DNA of 64,000 nt, taken from positions 60,877,548 through 60,941,547 of the forward strand of contig NC_087064.1 of NCBI RefSeq assembly GCF_963678635.1, given 5' to 3'. Source of the DNA: Symsagittifera roscoffensis. Its lineage: Eukaryota; Xenacoelomorpha; Acoela; Convolutidae. The notes beneath the pieces are model-generated. The model was not told the DNA's origin. It saw nothing but the letters and a program-made list of their open reading frames with translations, and did not search any database. Positions 52,161 to 64,000 of this stretch are shown piece by piece (position 1 is the stretch's first letter; each line of letters opens with the position of its first letter). Made by a program: the position numbers and the translations under genes.

Positions 52161-54579
52161 CAACCATTGAAACTGGAGAGGTGCTTTGTATTCGGATGTA
52201 TGATATTTGTTTTTCCACAAAAATCGTTAGCACAAAACTGGAAAGGGCCAAGTGATTTATCATAAAAAAAAATTTTCAGTCGCGTTTCAAACGAAACTAA
52301 ACCACTTGCATAAAATTTTTTAAGTCGAGAATAAACCGCTTAAGGTTTATGATTTTTGTTGTGTTTTCGAGCAATTAAAAGTAGGAAAGAGCAGGCTTAT
52401 GTTTGAGAAAACTTGCTGAAAGCGGCGTTTGAGTGTTAGTTCAATTTCGAGAGAATAAAGCGAGCAAGCAGGCTTTTTTTCATTCCGATAGAAATCTTTT
52501 TTGAAACTCTGTAGCGTCGTTTTGAAAACATTTGGAAATAAAAAATTCAAGAAAAGGAAAAGTCTGTGAAAATTTGTGTAATTTTTTTTATTTCTTGTCC
52601 TTTTTTGACAAAAAGTATAGAAATAACTGTCCATTTGATTTTTTTATATTGTGGTCAGACACTTATCTGCTACTTGCAAAGCAACCGGTCATTTAAGTTT
52701 GGTCCATAATTGTTCTAAATTTTGATTTTAACTCACTAAAACCACGAGAATATCAAGATTGACAAAGCACGGCGAAATGTTTTTTCCGCTCTAAGCTGTT
52801 TCTTGACACTTTCTTCAAACTTACCATAACGCGTTCTCACAATCCTATCAAATTGTTTCTTATTGCTCAACACTTTTTGCTGATTCGATTTTTTACTATC
52901 AACATGGGTTTCTTCATGAATAGGAATTCTTTTTCTTTGGCTGAACCTTGCAAGAAAAGGAAGCTAACAACAGCATTGAGTTTCAGAATAGTTGACAAAC
53001 TTCTTTCAAAAAACCTGTTTAAATCAAACATTTCCACTTGGGTGTTACCTATAACAGAAAAATTCTTTTTAAGACTTAAAAAATTATACGTTTTTCAATA
53101 ATTTTGTCGTTCAAAAAACCATCAGTCTTGCGACGGTACCAAGATTTCTTGAACGCAGAGGATACAAAGAAGGCATTGAACCAAAAAAGTTGATGTCATG
53201 CGACTAGGAGTTAAATAATTTCAAAAGAAAAAAATTTAAGAAAAATGTACGCTTGTTTGTTTGGTTTTCAGATAAACTGTGTATAAGGTGAGTGTAGCGG
53301 TCATCTGTGGCAACCACTGAAAAAACTTTTCATTGCACATCACGCCCAAGTTTGATTCAGAGACAAAAAATCTCAAATTTCTGCGGTTACTTGTCTTTCA
53401 GAAGGCCACATGTGGCTGGTTAAATGTGCAAAAAAACTATAACTTTGACAAATTTGTAATTTTTTTTATAGTGAACCACCCGAATTAAACTTGATGGAAA
53501 CTTGATTTTCCAATTGAACAAAATGTTCTGTTTTTACTAGTAATCTAAGAATTTTAGTATTTACAACAACTATCCTATTTTAAGTAGTATTTGATTCAAG
53601 TGTAAATGGTATATCACCCGCGTTAAAAAAAAAGTCAATTTCACTAGCTAATTTTGAGAACAAAGCCCTTATTTATCAACAAAGCCCAATTTATTTATTC
53701 CCAAGGCCAGTTAGATAGTATTTCTAAGTCGCTTTGTATTCTGAGGTGTTTTTTCTTGTCCATATTTCCAACCTAAGCCGCATCTGAATAGCTAACAAGT
53801 CTGAATAGCTAACAAACCTTATCTCTCATGTAGACTGAGCGTAAGTTTTCAACTCCTTGCAGATATCTGAGACAGTTCTTTAGATTTCTTCGATTTGTTT
53901 CATCTGGGCGTTGTGCTTTAAAAAAACCGGATATATGGGTCTACTTACTAAAACTAGGTAGTTTAGATAATCAAAAAGGAAGTCTTTCTTTTCGAATTAG
54001 AGGGGTTGTTATCTCAAATCATCTCAATTCGTCTTTATTTTGAGTAGGCTTAGATCTTTTCTTCTTGTCAACATTTTTGTTTTAGGCCAATGTTTTTGTA
54101 AAAGTTTGTTCCTTGAGTTTGACAAAAGTTTTTAGCAGTAAAACCAGCCCTGAACCTAGTAATTTTATCATTGATTTTGTACTTTAAGATAAAATGCCAT
54201 TTACTCCCTCCTGGATCAATATGACCTATAAAGCTAGATTAAGAGTCCGAGGTTTCCGAGTGTAACGAATTTCCTAAATATCATTTTTAAGACTATTTTT
54301 CCTTTTATGCCTTCATCATGGTTTTCCAAATGACTTCAGTCTGATCAGTTATAATGACCCATTCTACGCATTTTTCAGTAAGAATTTTTCATCTATAACA
54401 AAAATAGCCGGTTGCTGTGCAAGTAGCACAGAATGTTCCGACCATAGTCTTAATAAAACTACGGAGTTAATTATTTAGACAGTCATAATAAATAGGCAAA
54501 TTGGAAAAAAAAATTTGTAGAAAAATGACTTGAAAAACCAAAAAAATTTATAAAAATAAAAAAAATTTCCAGTTTTTTT
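52161..54579. other. Intergenic AT-rich DNA
   Basis: No convincing gene. An 82-codon open frame at 52853-53101 has no domain and AT-driven composition. Confidence 0.5.
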
Positions 54580-55085
54580 ATGCAGACGTTTTTTTGAGTT
54601 TCTGATTGTCATTAAACTCCAAAAAACTATTATTACTCGAGTAAATTTCAAATCAAGCATAAATATACTATCGTAACTACCTTAATTAAGCATGAATAAG
54701 AGTGCTCTCTGTACTCGCTCGAAGTTAGACGAAGAATAAAAAGATTTTAACCGGTTTTTCTCGACACTGGAAGCAAAGTTTGGAATTTTTCTAATGTTCG
54801 AATCACAACATTGTGATAATGTTTTTTTTGAGTTTTTGAAGTTTTTGTTTTCAAAATGACGTTATTAAAACTCAAAAAACTACTATTGCTCGAGTAAAAC
54901 TAATGTCAAGCATGAATATGCTATTGTAAACGGCCTAAATTAAGCATAAATAAGTATTCTCGCTCGCTGTACTCGCTCGAAGTTAAACGAAGAATCAAAA
55001 GTTTCACACCGGTTTTCCTGGACATTAAAAAAAATTATGAGAATTTTTAATGTGGTTCGAATCACGACTAAAAGGGTTGTAATAT
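54580..55085. repeat. Tandem repeat of about 255 bp, two diverged copies
   Basis: Blocks TTTTTTTGAGTTT, ACTCAAAAAACTA, TGTACTCGCTCGAAGTTA and GGTTCGAATCAC recur about 257 bases apart. The second copy runs into the flank of the palindromic element. Confidence 0.8.
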
Positions 55086-55106
55086 TATGTATCACTCAAC
55101 CCAGTC

Positions 55107-56444
55107 CGCCCTAGTCGATCAAGGGAGGTTATCTTGCAAGATCTTGCAAGAATCTTGCAAGATTCTTTTAAAGAGGATGCATCTCTTTAAAAGATCTTGC
55201 AAGATTCTTGCAAGATCTTGCAAGATAACCTCCTTTAAAGATAACCTTTTTTTTGCAAGATCTTTAAAGAAATAGTTTTTTTGGGCAAGCACAGCTTTAC
55301 ACGCGAAGACAACCAAGTAGCGTTCGTGGAAGAAGGAAGCAGTCTTAGCTACGCATACATACACACAGCCCGCTAGGCGGTTGCCCCCAGAAAGCTTCTT
55401 TTTTTAAAACTTTTTTTTGTAATAGACGGCTATCTTCAAGTTTTGATCGACTACTTATACCTTAATCTTTCGAAATAGGAAAAACACAATGTACATCAAT
55501 TGAGAACATAAATTTAAAGAAATAAACACAAGCAAAGATTAAGCACAAGATGAAAATTAGGTTTTTTTAATTCAGTTTTTTCACACAATCACGTTAAATT
55601 GCGAAGTTCTCATAAATAATTCTGCAGATTCTTGCTCTAAATTGATTTAAAGTTGCTATAAGATCTCAAAATCTATCAGAATGAAATTTCTGACTTTTCA
55701 TGCAGTTTTCTGTTGAGGATGAACTTGGGCTCTATGCTTGAACGATACTAAGTTGGCGACCAATACTTCAAAGCAGTAATTGATTTAATGTCGATGTTTC
55801 TGCATGAGAGGAATGAGCCCTGTCCCTCGTCCACATTCACAATAACGAACAAAAAGAATGAACGAACAATATAAGAAAAAAGGACCGCCTTTGTTGGGGG
55901 TTCCTTTCATATTTCAAAAAATACACAGTTTGGTCTCGTAGTTTTTTTGAAACTATTAAACTGACAAAAATTTAGACTCAATAAAAACTAATAAGAACTT
56001 GATCAAATTTTTTTTTCAATTGGAAAAACAAAACAAACATCAAAAATATTTGAAGTTTTTTTTCTGAGCATGGGAAAATTTTATCTACTGCAAAACAGAA
56101 ACCATTTGATTTATCGGGAGCACTGTCTGCACAATTTTTAACGATTCAAACTGTCAATTTTGATTTAAAAAAATTTTTGAGATCAATTTGAAAAAGTTTT
56201 GGATTCTCGTTCTAGAAACAATTTTTTTGATCTTACACCTAATTTCTGTTATTTTTTTTGTGTTTTTCGACAGAAATTTTGGGATGGTTATCTTGCAAGA
56301 TTCTTGCAAGATTCTTGCAAGATAACCTCCATCTTGCAAGATCTTGCAAGATAACCTCCATCTTGCAAGATCTTGCAAGATAACCCTCTTTTGCAAGAAT
56401 CTTGCAAGATCTTGCAAGATAACCTCCCTTGATCGACTAGGGCG
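55107..56444. mobile_element. Element with 45-bp perfect TIRs built from an ATCTTGCAAGAT palindrome
   Basis: Left end CGCCCTAGTCGATCAAGGG at 55107; its exact complement ends at 56444. The inverted match is perfect for about 45 bases. Both ends carry many copies of the 12-bp perfect palindrome ATCTTGCAAGAT. The left end also folds by itself into a near-perfect hairpin (about 55127-55232) centred on GATGCATC. The 1 kb interior has no transposase-like ORF; the Cys/Lys-rich ORFs at the ends are translations of the palindrome. It interrupts a dispersed repeat seen uninterrupted at 27295-27510. I do not recognise the family, and the target duplication is unclear. Confidence 0.85.
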
Positions 56445-58249
56445 ATCATTGTTTTTGGTAACCGATTTTGCGTGGAAAACAAAAAGCAAAAAAAACTAAA
56501 ACACACCCGAATACAAAGTTCCTCCGCATTTTAAGTTGGCGGAATAATATCACCTTCTTAGTTATAAACATCTTCTTGGTTGCTATGAAACATTATGCCT
56601 TTGAATAATCGATCAGTCTTGACTCCTGACTTCTAACTAGTTTTTGGGCATCTGAAACCATAAATCTTTGACCCGTGAACATCTGGAATCGTATCAGTGA
56701 ATCACCAGATAAGGAAATCAAATTATGTGAAATTGCTTAAAATTCATTTTCAAAAATTTCTGGAATTGCCCTAAAATTAGCAAAAAAAAAATTAGCAAAT
56801 CACAAAATGAGTCAGTTTAATTGAACTTTTGTTTGATTTTTCGATTTGTGAAAAAAATACATATCGTACCGAACAAGTCTGAGAAATGAAATCAAGTGAT
56901 TTTGTAAATACTGAAGCAACAGTTGATAACACCCTTTTTCAACTTGTTCGGTCTATGTAAAAGGCTCAGTTTGATGAAATTTTGCAAAGAAATAAGCCAG
57001 TAATTTCGTCATAGTTTTTGTTTGACCAAAAAAGCCAAAATGATCCCTTTTTTGGTAAAATTTTGTGCCCAACTTTTGTAAAAACAAATCAAGATATATT
57101 AATTTGGGTAAAAATCAAAGCAAATTTTATGATAATTTTTCATCTAAAATCAACCCAAATTGAGAAAAGTGCGTTTTGACTTTCAACTTTTATGCGTTTT
57201 GTCCGAAAATTTTCAATCAGCTCAATATATTCAAAAACTTTCTATTTTCTTTTTCTTGCTTGATGTTAAAGTAATGATGTTTACTTCATCATTTTTCACT
57301 TTCACTTAACATACACCCAAACTGGGAAATATGCGTTTTAATTTTCAATTTTCATGCGTATTGTACGAATAATTTAAATTAGTTCTGTATATTCAAAAAG
57401 TCCATCGTTCCAACATTCGAGACTTCACTTCTATGCTTTTTATTTTTGCTTGATAACTTTTTTATTTGCCAATGAAAGCAAGTTAGGATCAATAATCCTA
57501 ATCTTCGGAACCATCTCCGCCAATTTGTGTCTTTTAGGCTGTTTTTTAAGGTCGTCTAGAAGCTAAGTTTGATATAGTTTTGTCAGGAACTGAACCAGTG
57601 CTTTCATTATTGGTTGACCAAATTGATTGACCTTCTGGACTTATAAAGTGATATTTTGTTTAGTGTAATCATACACAGTGAGCCTAAAAACCCAAGATGA
57701 ACTCAAAGAGTGTATCTAGTTTCGTTTTTGTTCTATTTTACTCCTAATACAGCCCTGGACGTATGTCCAATAAGCTGAGAAAAAAGGCAAAAAATACAGT
57801 AAAAATGAGAAGAAACTAATTTTGAATACGCAAAAAAAAACAGGATAGAAAAAAGCAAAAACGAAATAAAAATTTTATGAGGCCAAACTGTCCACTGGAT
57901 AGGCACACAATTTGGTTTTTGTAGGCTTCTTGAAGCGAGATACTAGTCTTTAAACATGCTAAATTTTTGTCGGTTTGATAAAAAGCAAAAGAGCAGAAGA
58001 AGATCAAATAGAGCGTCCTGGTTGCGGAACCCGAAGACGAATCTCGAAATACACCGTTTGGCCTGGTAATGATTAGTTTTACATCAATGGTCATTTTCAT
58101 GGGCCAAAAAATACGTTCACAAACATATTTTATAATGGCACAAGCATGCCTTGTAGTAAAGTATTTGTTACAAGGCGCGCTTGTGCCATTATACAAATGG
58201 TTTTGAGAACCTCATTTTTGGTTTGATTTTTTTCTTTTGTTTTTGTTTT
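56445..58249. other. Intergenic AT-rich DNA
   Basis: The first 100 bases continue the host repeat interrupted by the palindromic element. No gene seen in the rest; a 126-codon minus-strand open frame at 57816-58196 has no recognisable domain. Confidence 0.5.
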
Positions 58250-59800
58250 GCGGATTCTAATTCAATTTCTTTTCACTTTTTGCTGTAATTTTATGATTTT
58301 TTGGTTCTATTTTTATGGCTATAAATCAGTGGCGAATTTAAGAGGGTTGAGCAGAGACACCACCCTCCTCAAGGATTGAAACCTCCTCACCGACCAAAGG
58401 GTCCCTCTTTTGGTATTATTTATTGGCATCAATTTTCGGCGACCAACTTTGAACGTTTTGTAAAATTTTTATATGCTACTTTTGAAGGAGAACGTATATC
58501 TTTTTTGCATACTCCCGCTAGATAAAATTTTTGGTTATTCAGCTTAAAGTTTTTTTTCTTTCTCTTGCTTGTTGCGTAAATTTTGCCAAGGGCGGATCAA
58601 AAATTTTCTCGCGAGGGGGGGGGCAGAATTTCAAAAAAAAAATTAAAAAACTTTCGAATTTTTTTAGGTCGACTAAATTAATTTTTCGAGCTCCCCCAGA
58701 GCACAAAAAAAAGATGTTTTTAGTCACACTTTTGAAAGTTGAAAGTTTTGACCAAAAAAATGCGCTTTTTTGACGAGCGTTCCTCACTCAAAATTTTTAT
58801 TAAATGGCACCCAAGGTGCCTTTAGAATTTTTAGGGTCAGTCAGGCAAAAATGGATAGCTCAAAATGGTACAAAGGGGGGACCTTTTGGATCGACAGAGG
58901 GTCGGATTCCTGATGGGGTATCCGCCCCCCCCCCCCCTAAATCCGCCCCTGTATGGTGTAAGGTGTTTGTTTTTCCTGATTTTGACCATCTTTAGTAAGA
59001 ATTGAAGTCATCAAATGTAGTACCAAATAATTTTTTTTTCACTTATTATTGGCATTTCAAAAACATTTTGTCTCATTTTTGAGGAAGATGGTCCGAATGT
59101 TTCCAGTTTTTAGACCAAATATTACGAAACTTGGTTACGCTGGCAATAATAGACTTTTTATAACGAACTACTAACAATATTCTTAAAAATCAAGTTTAAT
59201 CGTGAAAATTTATTTCTAGTCAAGTAAGTTTACAAAAAAGTTTTTGCGCTGTAATTTTATAATCTTTTGGTTCTGTTTCTTTGGCTAAAAATTAGTGGCA
59301 AATTTAAGAGGGTTGGCCAGAGACACCCCCTCTTCAAGGATTCAACCTCTTCGCCGACCAAAGAGTCCCTCTTTTGGTATTATTGAATGACATCAATTTT
59401 CGGCGACCAACTTTGAACGTTTTGTAAAATTTCTATATGCTACTTTTGAAGGAGAACGTATATCTTTTTTGCATACTCCCGCCAGATAAAATTTTTGTTA
59501 TTCACCTTAATGTGTTTTTTGTTTCTCTTGCTTGTTGTGTAAATTTTGCCAAGGGCGGATCAAAAATTTTCTCGAGGGGGGCGGATTTTGACCATCTTTA
59601 GTTAAAATTGAAGTCATCAGATGAAGTATCAAATTAATTTTTTTTCACCCATTATTGGGATTTCAAAAACATTTAGTCTTATTATTGAAGAAGGTGGACC
59701 GAATGTTTCCAATTTTCAGAAATTGGTTTCACTGGCAAAAATAGGCTTTTTATAAAGAACGACTAACAATATTCTTAAAAATCGAGTTTAATCATGAAAA
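58250..59800. repeat. Tandem duplication, second copy lacking a MITE segment
   Basis: The segment from TTTTTGGTTCT (58300) through GTGGCGAATTTAAGAGGGTTG, CAATTTTCGGCGACCAAC and GAGAACGTATATC recurs from about 59250. The downstream segment 58975-59130 recurs at 59587-59740. Between them copy 1 has an extra 360 bp of CAGGGGCGGA-family MITE (about 58592-58955) that copy 2 lacks. Confidence 0.88.
58592..58955. mobile_element. CAGGGGCGGA-family MITE inside the duplication
   Basis: From AAGGGCGGATCAAAAATTTT to CCTAAATCCGCCCCTG, with the family blocks AGGTCGACTAAATT and TGGTACAAAGGGGGG. Confidence 0.75.
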
Positions 59801-59829
59801 TTTTTTTCTAGTCAAGTAATATTAGATAA

Positions 59830-60110
59830 AAATTTTTGCATTTTTTGGGGATAAAGCTTAAAATTTTCAAAAAACTTCCTGCAAAAAAATCGAATTTTTT
59901 TTTTTTAAATTATTCTATGGGGAAAACTTTTGTCAATTTTACTTAATTTAGTATACGATCAAACTTCTAGACTTTCGCTCAGACCCTCTTATCCGACCAC
60001 GAATAAAAAAACGACCCATTTTTTTTAAAAACCAACTGTTATTTTTATGAGGGTCGGAACCTTCTGTACTACTTGCGCAGCAACTTGCTATCCTTGTTTT
60101 TGTGTTCGTT
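59830..60110 (-). repeat. Dispersed repeat, copy 2 (inverted relative to 31365-31640)
   Basis: Contains GGGGATAAAGCTTAAAATTTT, ATCAAACTTCTAGACTTTCG and GCAACTTGCTATCCTTG, the complements of the blocks in copy 1 in reverse order. Confidence 0.75.
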
Positions 60111-60314
60111 TTTTAATTTCTTGTTGAATCTTCACGAACATTTCCCCCATTTTCTACGGATTCCTTTCGCTTTTTTTGGGCCCATTTCAAAGACTGACTG
60201 TTATTTTGATTATCCATTTCGCGACTAGTTATTGTCCTTTACTTAACCTTTGTCAAGCTACTTCAAAAAAAACTTCATAAAATTTCATTAAAAAAAACAA
60301 AAAATTGTATGAAA

Positions 60315-60515
60315 TTCCTAAGCAGCTGAAAACAGCGGTTCTCCGCGAAGAGTTCAACAGCTTGTATAGTGGTCCTTGCTCTAATTCGATAAATCGCCTT
60401 AAAAAAAAAAACTCTTTTTTTCTGAAATTCCGTTGAACCGTTTTGTTATATTCTTTAAGTTAATGTAACCTACATTAAACGGATATTGTTAACGGATATT
60501 TTCCTTACCTATGTA
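60315..60515 (+). repeat. Dispersed repeat shared with 34425-34620
   Basis: Blocks AAGCAGCTGAAAACAGCGG, TGGTCCTTG, GATAAATCGCCTT and ACGGATATTGTT match the intronic copy at 34425-34620 in order and orientation. Confidence 0.5.
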
Positions 60516-63500
60516 CCTTGCAAAAAATTGCAAAAGGGGGAAGGGAAAAGATTTAGAAAAAAAATTCATTAACTAGTATACTCGGTTTCAGTAACAAACA
60601 GCTTTCCTTTTAATTTCATATTTTGAGCAGGAAATTGTTTTTGTTGAGAGAATAGATTTTAAGGTCAAAGAATTTTTTTATTTATGGTGGTTTTTGAGCC
60701 AAATTTGAGTGTTTATAATCTTTTGTTGAAGTTCCATTGGTATCTGAAGTAACTCTCAAAAATGCATTTGATTCTTGACAATTGGAAAATACCAGATAAA
60801 TAATGCATTTCTTATCTGTTTAATGTCTTCAGGCTTACCCACAGCCCGATGCAAACCCACGCTCGTAGGTCGTAACTGAAAGCAATTTATCTGCCATGAT
60901 ATCATCAATGAACAAAAGTAGCTGCCGGTTGTTGTGTAATAAGCCGTCTTTTCAAGGACAGTTTATGAAAACAGTTTAAGTAAACGAGGACAAAATTCAG
61001 GGATGCGGGGCTTAACATCTGGCTTTCTGAATGCATAACTAATATACCAGGAAGAATAGAAATTTGTTCTGCAAGAATACATACATATTGTTCCAACCAC
61101 ATGCATCTATTTTGATATTTTTTAGTTTAAGAAAAGAATAGAAGACTGCAAAATGTTTTTAAATATATAGGTGCTCCAGTTGAAAAACTGACGGTTAAAA
61201 AGCTCGAATAAAGAATGACGATTTATTATTACTAGCCATTACCTTCGTCTGGAAACCGGATAAAATCACGCCAATTTGAAACTTATTTGATTTTATCTAT
61301 TTTCCGTACAAATATAGCGACGAGTGACATAAAGTCATCAATATTCATATTTACTAATTAATATTCAGTTTCTCAAATAATTATTTATTTGTAATTTAAA
61401 AAAAATGCCAAAGAAAGTAGTTTTTGACTATTTTTTTAAATTATGGGGAAAAAAATTTGGTCAAAAGAGGTTCTTTCAAATAAGTTGCGAAAACTAAAAA
61501 CGTCAACTTCGTCGATCAAAAAAAAAGTCGAAAAAATTTTCTAAATATTTCTGAAAATTCCTGTTCTTCAAGAAAGCCACCCCTGGACCCGCCCGTCTAA
61601 TTTTTTGGAAACCGTTTGTTATATTGACTAAGTTAGTAGCAATTTATCAAACCAACTTTGAAGAAAAAATAAGAGTGTTTGTATATCAGGGCAAAGCCCT
61701 GAATGTTCCGACTCTTCCCTAATCCATACGAATGGATTTTTGGAAAAAGAAAATATAGAAAAACTAAAATCTGGACAATATCAAAAATCAAGTGTAAAAA
61801 ATTGACTCTCACGAAATTATTACGACCGATTAGCTAGCCTCAATTTAATTTGGAACAATTTGTTGTGCGGGATAATTCGCCGCATAAATGATTCGCGTTA
61901 CGCTTTCAGGATTAAGGACAAAAATTTCGAAGTGCGCATAAATTAGACCAGATCATGGCCAAATTGGTATTTTTCAAACTCCAAAAGCTTTGCATAAAAT
62001 GACTGGAAGTCAAATATTTTCTTAAATTTGACTTCAGAGAGTCGGTATTCTTCATGGGGCATAAAAGTTTTTTTGTTAAAAACTATTTTTTCGATCGTCG
62101 AAAATTGATTAAAAAAAACCACACCAAGCATAAATATTCCGTTTTCTTCAAATAAAAGTAAAACCCTGAGTGTTTCTACTGCCCTGTAACTGGTCTCAAA
62201 TAAATTTCGGTATATACAATATTGAAAAACCAAAAATTTTGGACTGCCTGCATCAAACTAATACGACACATTAAAATAGCTTGCATCTGGTTTTTGGAAC
62301 AATTTTATAGGCCAGAATAATTTACCATGCATAAACAAATTGCCTTATGGTTTCTAGATGCAATTTTTACAGCGCTAATATACTAGTCCCGAACATGGTA
62401 AATCTGGATATTATCAAGACCCTAAAGTTAATTTAAAATTGATATGAAATAAAAAAACTATCTGTGTTTGAAGTCAAGAAGTTATATCTTCAATAGTGTA
62501 TAAAACGAACTATGTTAAAAACTTAGGTTTAATTACTGAAGTTGGTGTGAATAGAAAACCAACACAAGCATATATAATGCTTGTTTTTTTCGAAAGTCGG
62601 AACAACAAGAATATTTGCATCAAAGATCGTCTTTGAAGGCTTCAACTGTCTTTTTTTGTCCCTGAAAACTTTTTCATTATAGAAATTCATATAGGAAAAA
62701 CTCTAATGTTTCGTTTTACCTTTATTTTATCTGCCATTTGGCCGGATCAATTACATCATGAACTTTTTCCCCCTGGAAACGTATTCATATGACTTTTTAA
62801 CGCTTGCCTGAGTTCTTTTTGAAATATATTTTTTTAATTGGCCGCTCACGTTTTAATATGACGAATTTGTTTGCGTCTTAGATTTTCCAAAATTTAAATC
62901 AAAGTTACCTTCCAGAAAAAGAGAAAATTAGTAATTTTTTTGATCATATTTCTTGTCTTCAGATGATCATTTTTTTTAAAATAGCAAATGAAAAAGTTGA
63001 TTTGTCTGAAAAAAATCTCCATCAATAATTTGCTCTTTTCCTCGAACTTGGAGCAACCAGGCTACTTGTAACAAGCAGATCTCTGGATGTTTATACTGTC
63101 CTATAAAATATGTTTTCTAAGTAAAATTAAGTCTAATAAAGTTTTAGGCCGAAACCATGATTAAAAACTGACTTTTTAAAGATAATCCATCACACCCAAT
63201 GGAAAGTCACAATTTTGAGCTACATTATTTTTCCCTATTTGCTACTCACTAATTAAAAATTGGCGTTTTCACGCTTTTTAGTTGTGGTACATTTTTTCCC
63301 AAATTGAAACATCCTATTTTCCTGAAAACAAAATCTCAGAGGCAAAAATTTCATTTTTTTTTCAAATTTGAGCAATACATTCGTAATTACACAAAATTTA
63401 CGTCAAACTTGCTCGTCAATAGTCGAAATTGGTCTCAATACAACAAACTACACTGAACACACTTAATTCATTTTTTTTTCTTTGGAAATCGGAATAACAA

Positions 63501-64000
63501 TCGGTTGAGGAAAACAATTATTTTGTACGTTGCCGGCACTTCTAAGGGTTGACCAATTGCGAATGATAAGCCATAAAATACCATTTGGAATTATATATAT
63601 GGTGATATCAAAGACTGATTGAGTGACGTTATTCATGAGAGTATTGAGAACCTCAAAAACAAGATTTTTACAACAAGTGGTGGTTGTTAAAGATAGGCTC
63701 TACTACTTTGATGATGGTGATAATATAAATTATTTCAATCGCTTTTTCTCGTATACAAGCTCGATTTGCAGACAACAGTTGATTAAACATTTTGGTATTA
63801 TGGTTCGCCATCAGTCAAACAATATATGTTATGAAAGAACATTTATGGAAGAAATCCAGATTATCTGATACTTTCAAAACAAATTATTCAACTATCAAAA
63901 TGATGTGAAACTAAAAAGTAAAGGGTTCGCATTTGATTTGATGAGTGACTGCCCGCATCCAGTTTCAATCGTTATTAATCGATTATATTACGATTTTAGT
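60516..64000. other. Intergenic AT-rich DNA with decayed repeats
   Basis: No convincing gene. It holds a MITE remnant at 61440-61592 (ending near CACCCCTGGACCCGCCCG) and a foldback arm at 61680-62165 (GGGCAAAGCCCTGAATGTTCC, then the TAAATTAGACCAGATC region). Confidence 0.5.

Noticed and set aside
52853-53101. Plus-strand 82-codon ORF
   Set aside because: AT-driven composition, no domain, no splice context.
55087-56506. ORFs with CKILQ/ILQDLA-type repeats at the ends of the palindromic element
   Set aside because: Translations of the TCTTGCAAGA palindrome; present in several frames and on both strands.
63623-63868. Plus-strand 81-codon ORF
   Set aside because: No recognisable domain and isolated in repeat-rich DNA; too weak to annotate.

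Overview
The window is animal nuclear DNA. Genes are split by GT-AG introns, introns and intergenic DNA are AT-rich with long T and A runs, and most of the rest is transposon sequence. The one host gene encodes an axonemal protein (MYCBPAP family), so this is a flagellated or ciliated metazoan. A very large Ty3/gypsy-type retroelement in AT-rich DNA recalls giant elements such as Burro of planarians, so a soft-bodied invertebrate is plausible, but I cannot name the species.

Bases 1 to about 18.7 kb, perhaps to about 20.5 kb, hold a giant Ty3/gypsy-like retroelement on the minus strand. Read right to left it has: a repeat-rich leader (69-bp and 14-bp tandem repeats); gag (16784-13995) with a coiled coil, one in-frame UAG and two CCHC zinc knuckles; pol (14086-8105) with protease, reverse transcriptase, RNase H, integrase and a C-terminal macro-domain-like region that is cut by a frame change; then about 7.5 kb of accessory coding sequence. 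The accessory part has an ORF with a complete SGNH/GDSL hydrolase domain (7544-5235), a broken second SGNH-like region joined to a 522-codon ORF (5256-2993), a 167-codon ORF (2905-2402), and an open frame of 797 codons with no stop that runs off the left edge (2391-1). No LTR, primer-binding site or target duplication was found, so the ends are unknown.

Bases 20.5-28.1 kb are AT-rich spacer with a deleted hAT transposon (22979-23901, perfect 8-bp target duplication), a 1.17-kb foldback element (26118-27290) and tRNA-like segments. Bases 28155-48336 on the plus strand hold a MYCBPAP orthologue. I reconstructed 24 exons in which every splice phase agrees (about 1155 codons). Its 3' half has frame-neutral optional exons, hAT-type MITEs in introns, and one MITE after the stop codon.

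Bases 48.8-64 kb show no convincing gene. They hold tandem duplications (51.3-52.2, 54.6-55.1 and 58.3-59.8 kb), a 1.34-kb element with 45-bp terminal inverted repeats built from a 12-bp palindrome (55107-56444), more CAGGGGCGGA-type MITEs and degraded foldback copies.

Two results deserve most attention. One is the retroelement, which combines a macro-like domain, an SGNH hydrolase and large unknown ORFs on a Ty3/gypsy core. The other is the palindrome-ended element at 55-56 kb.
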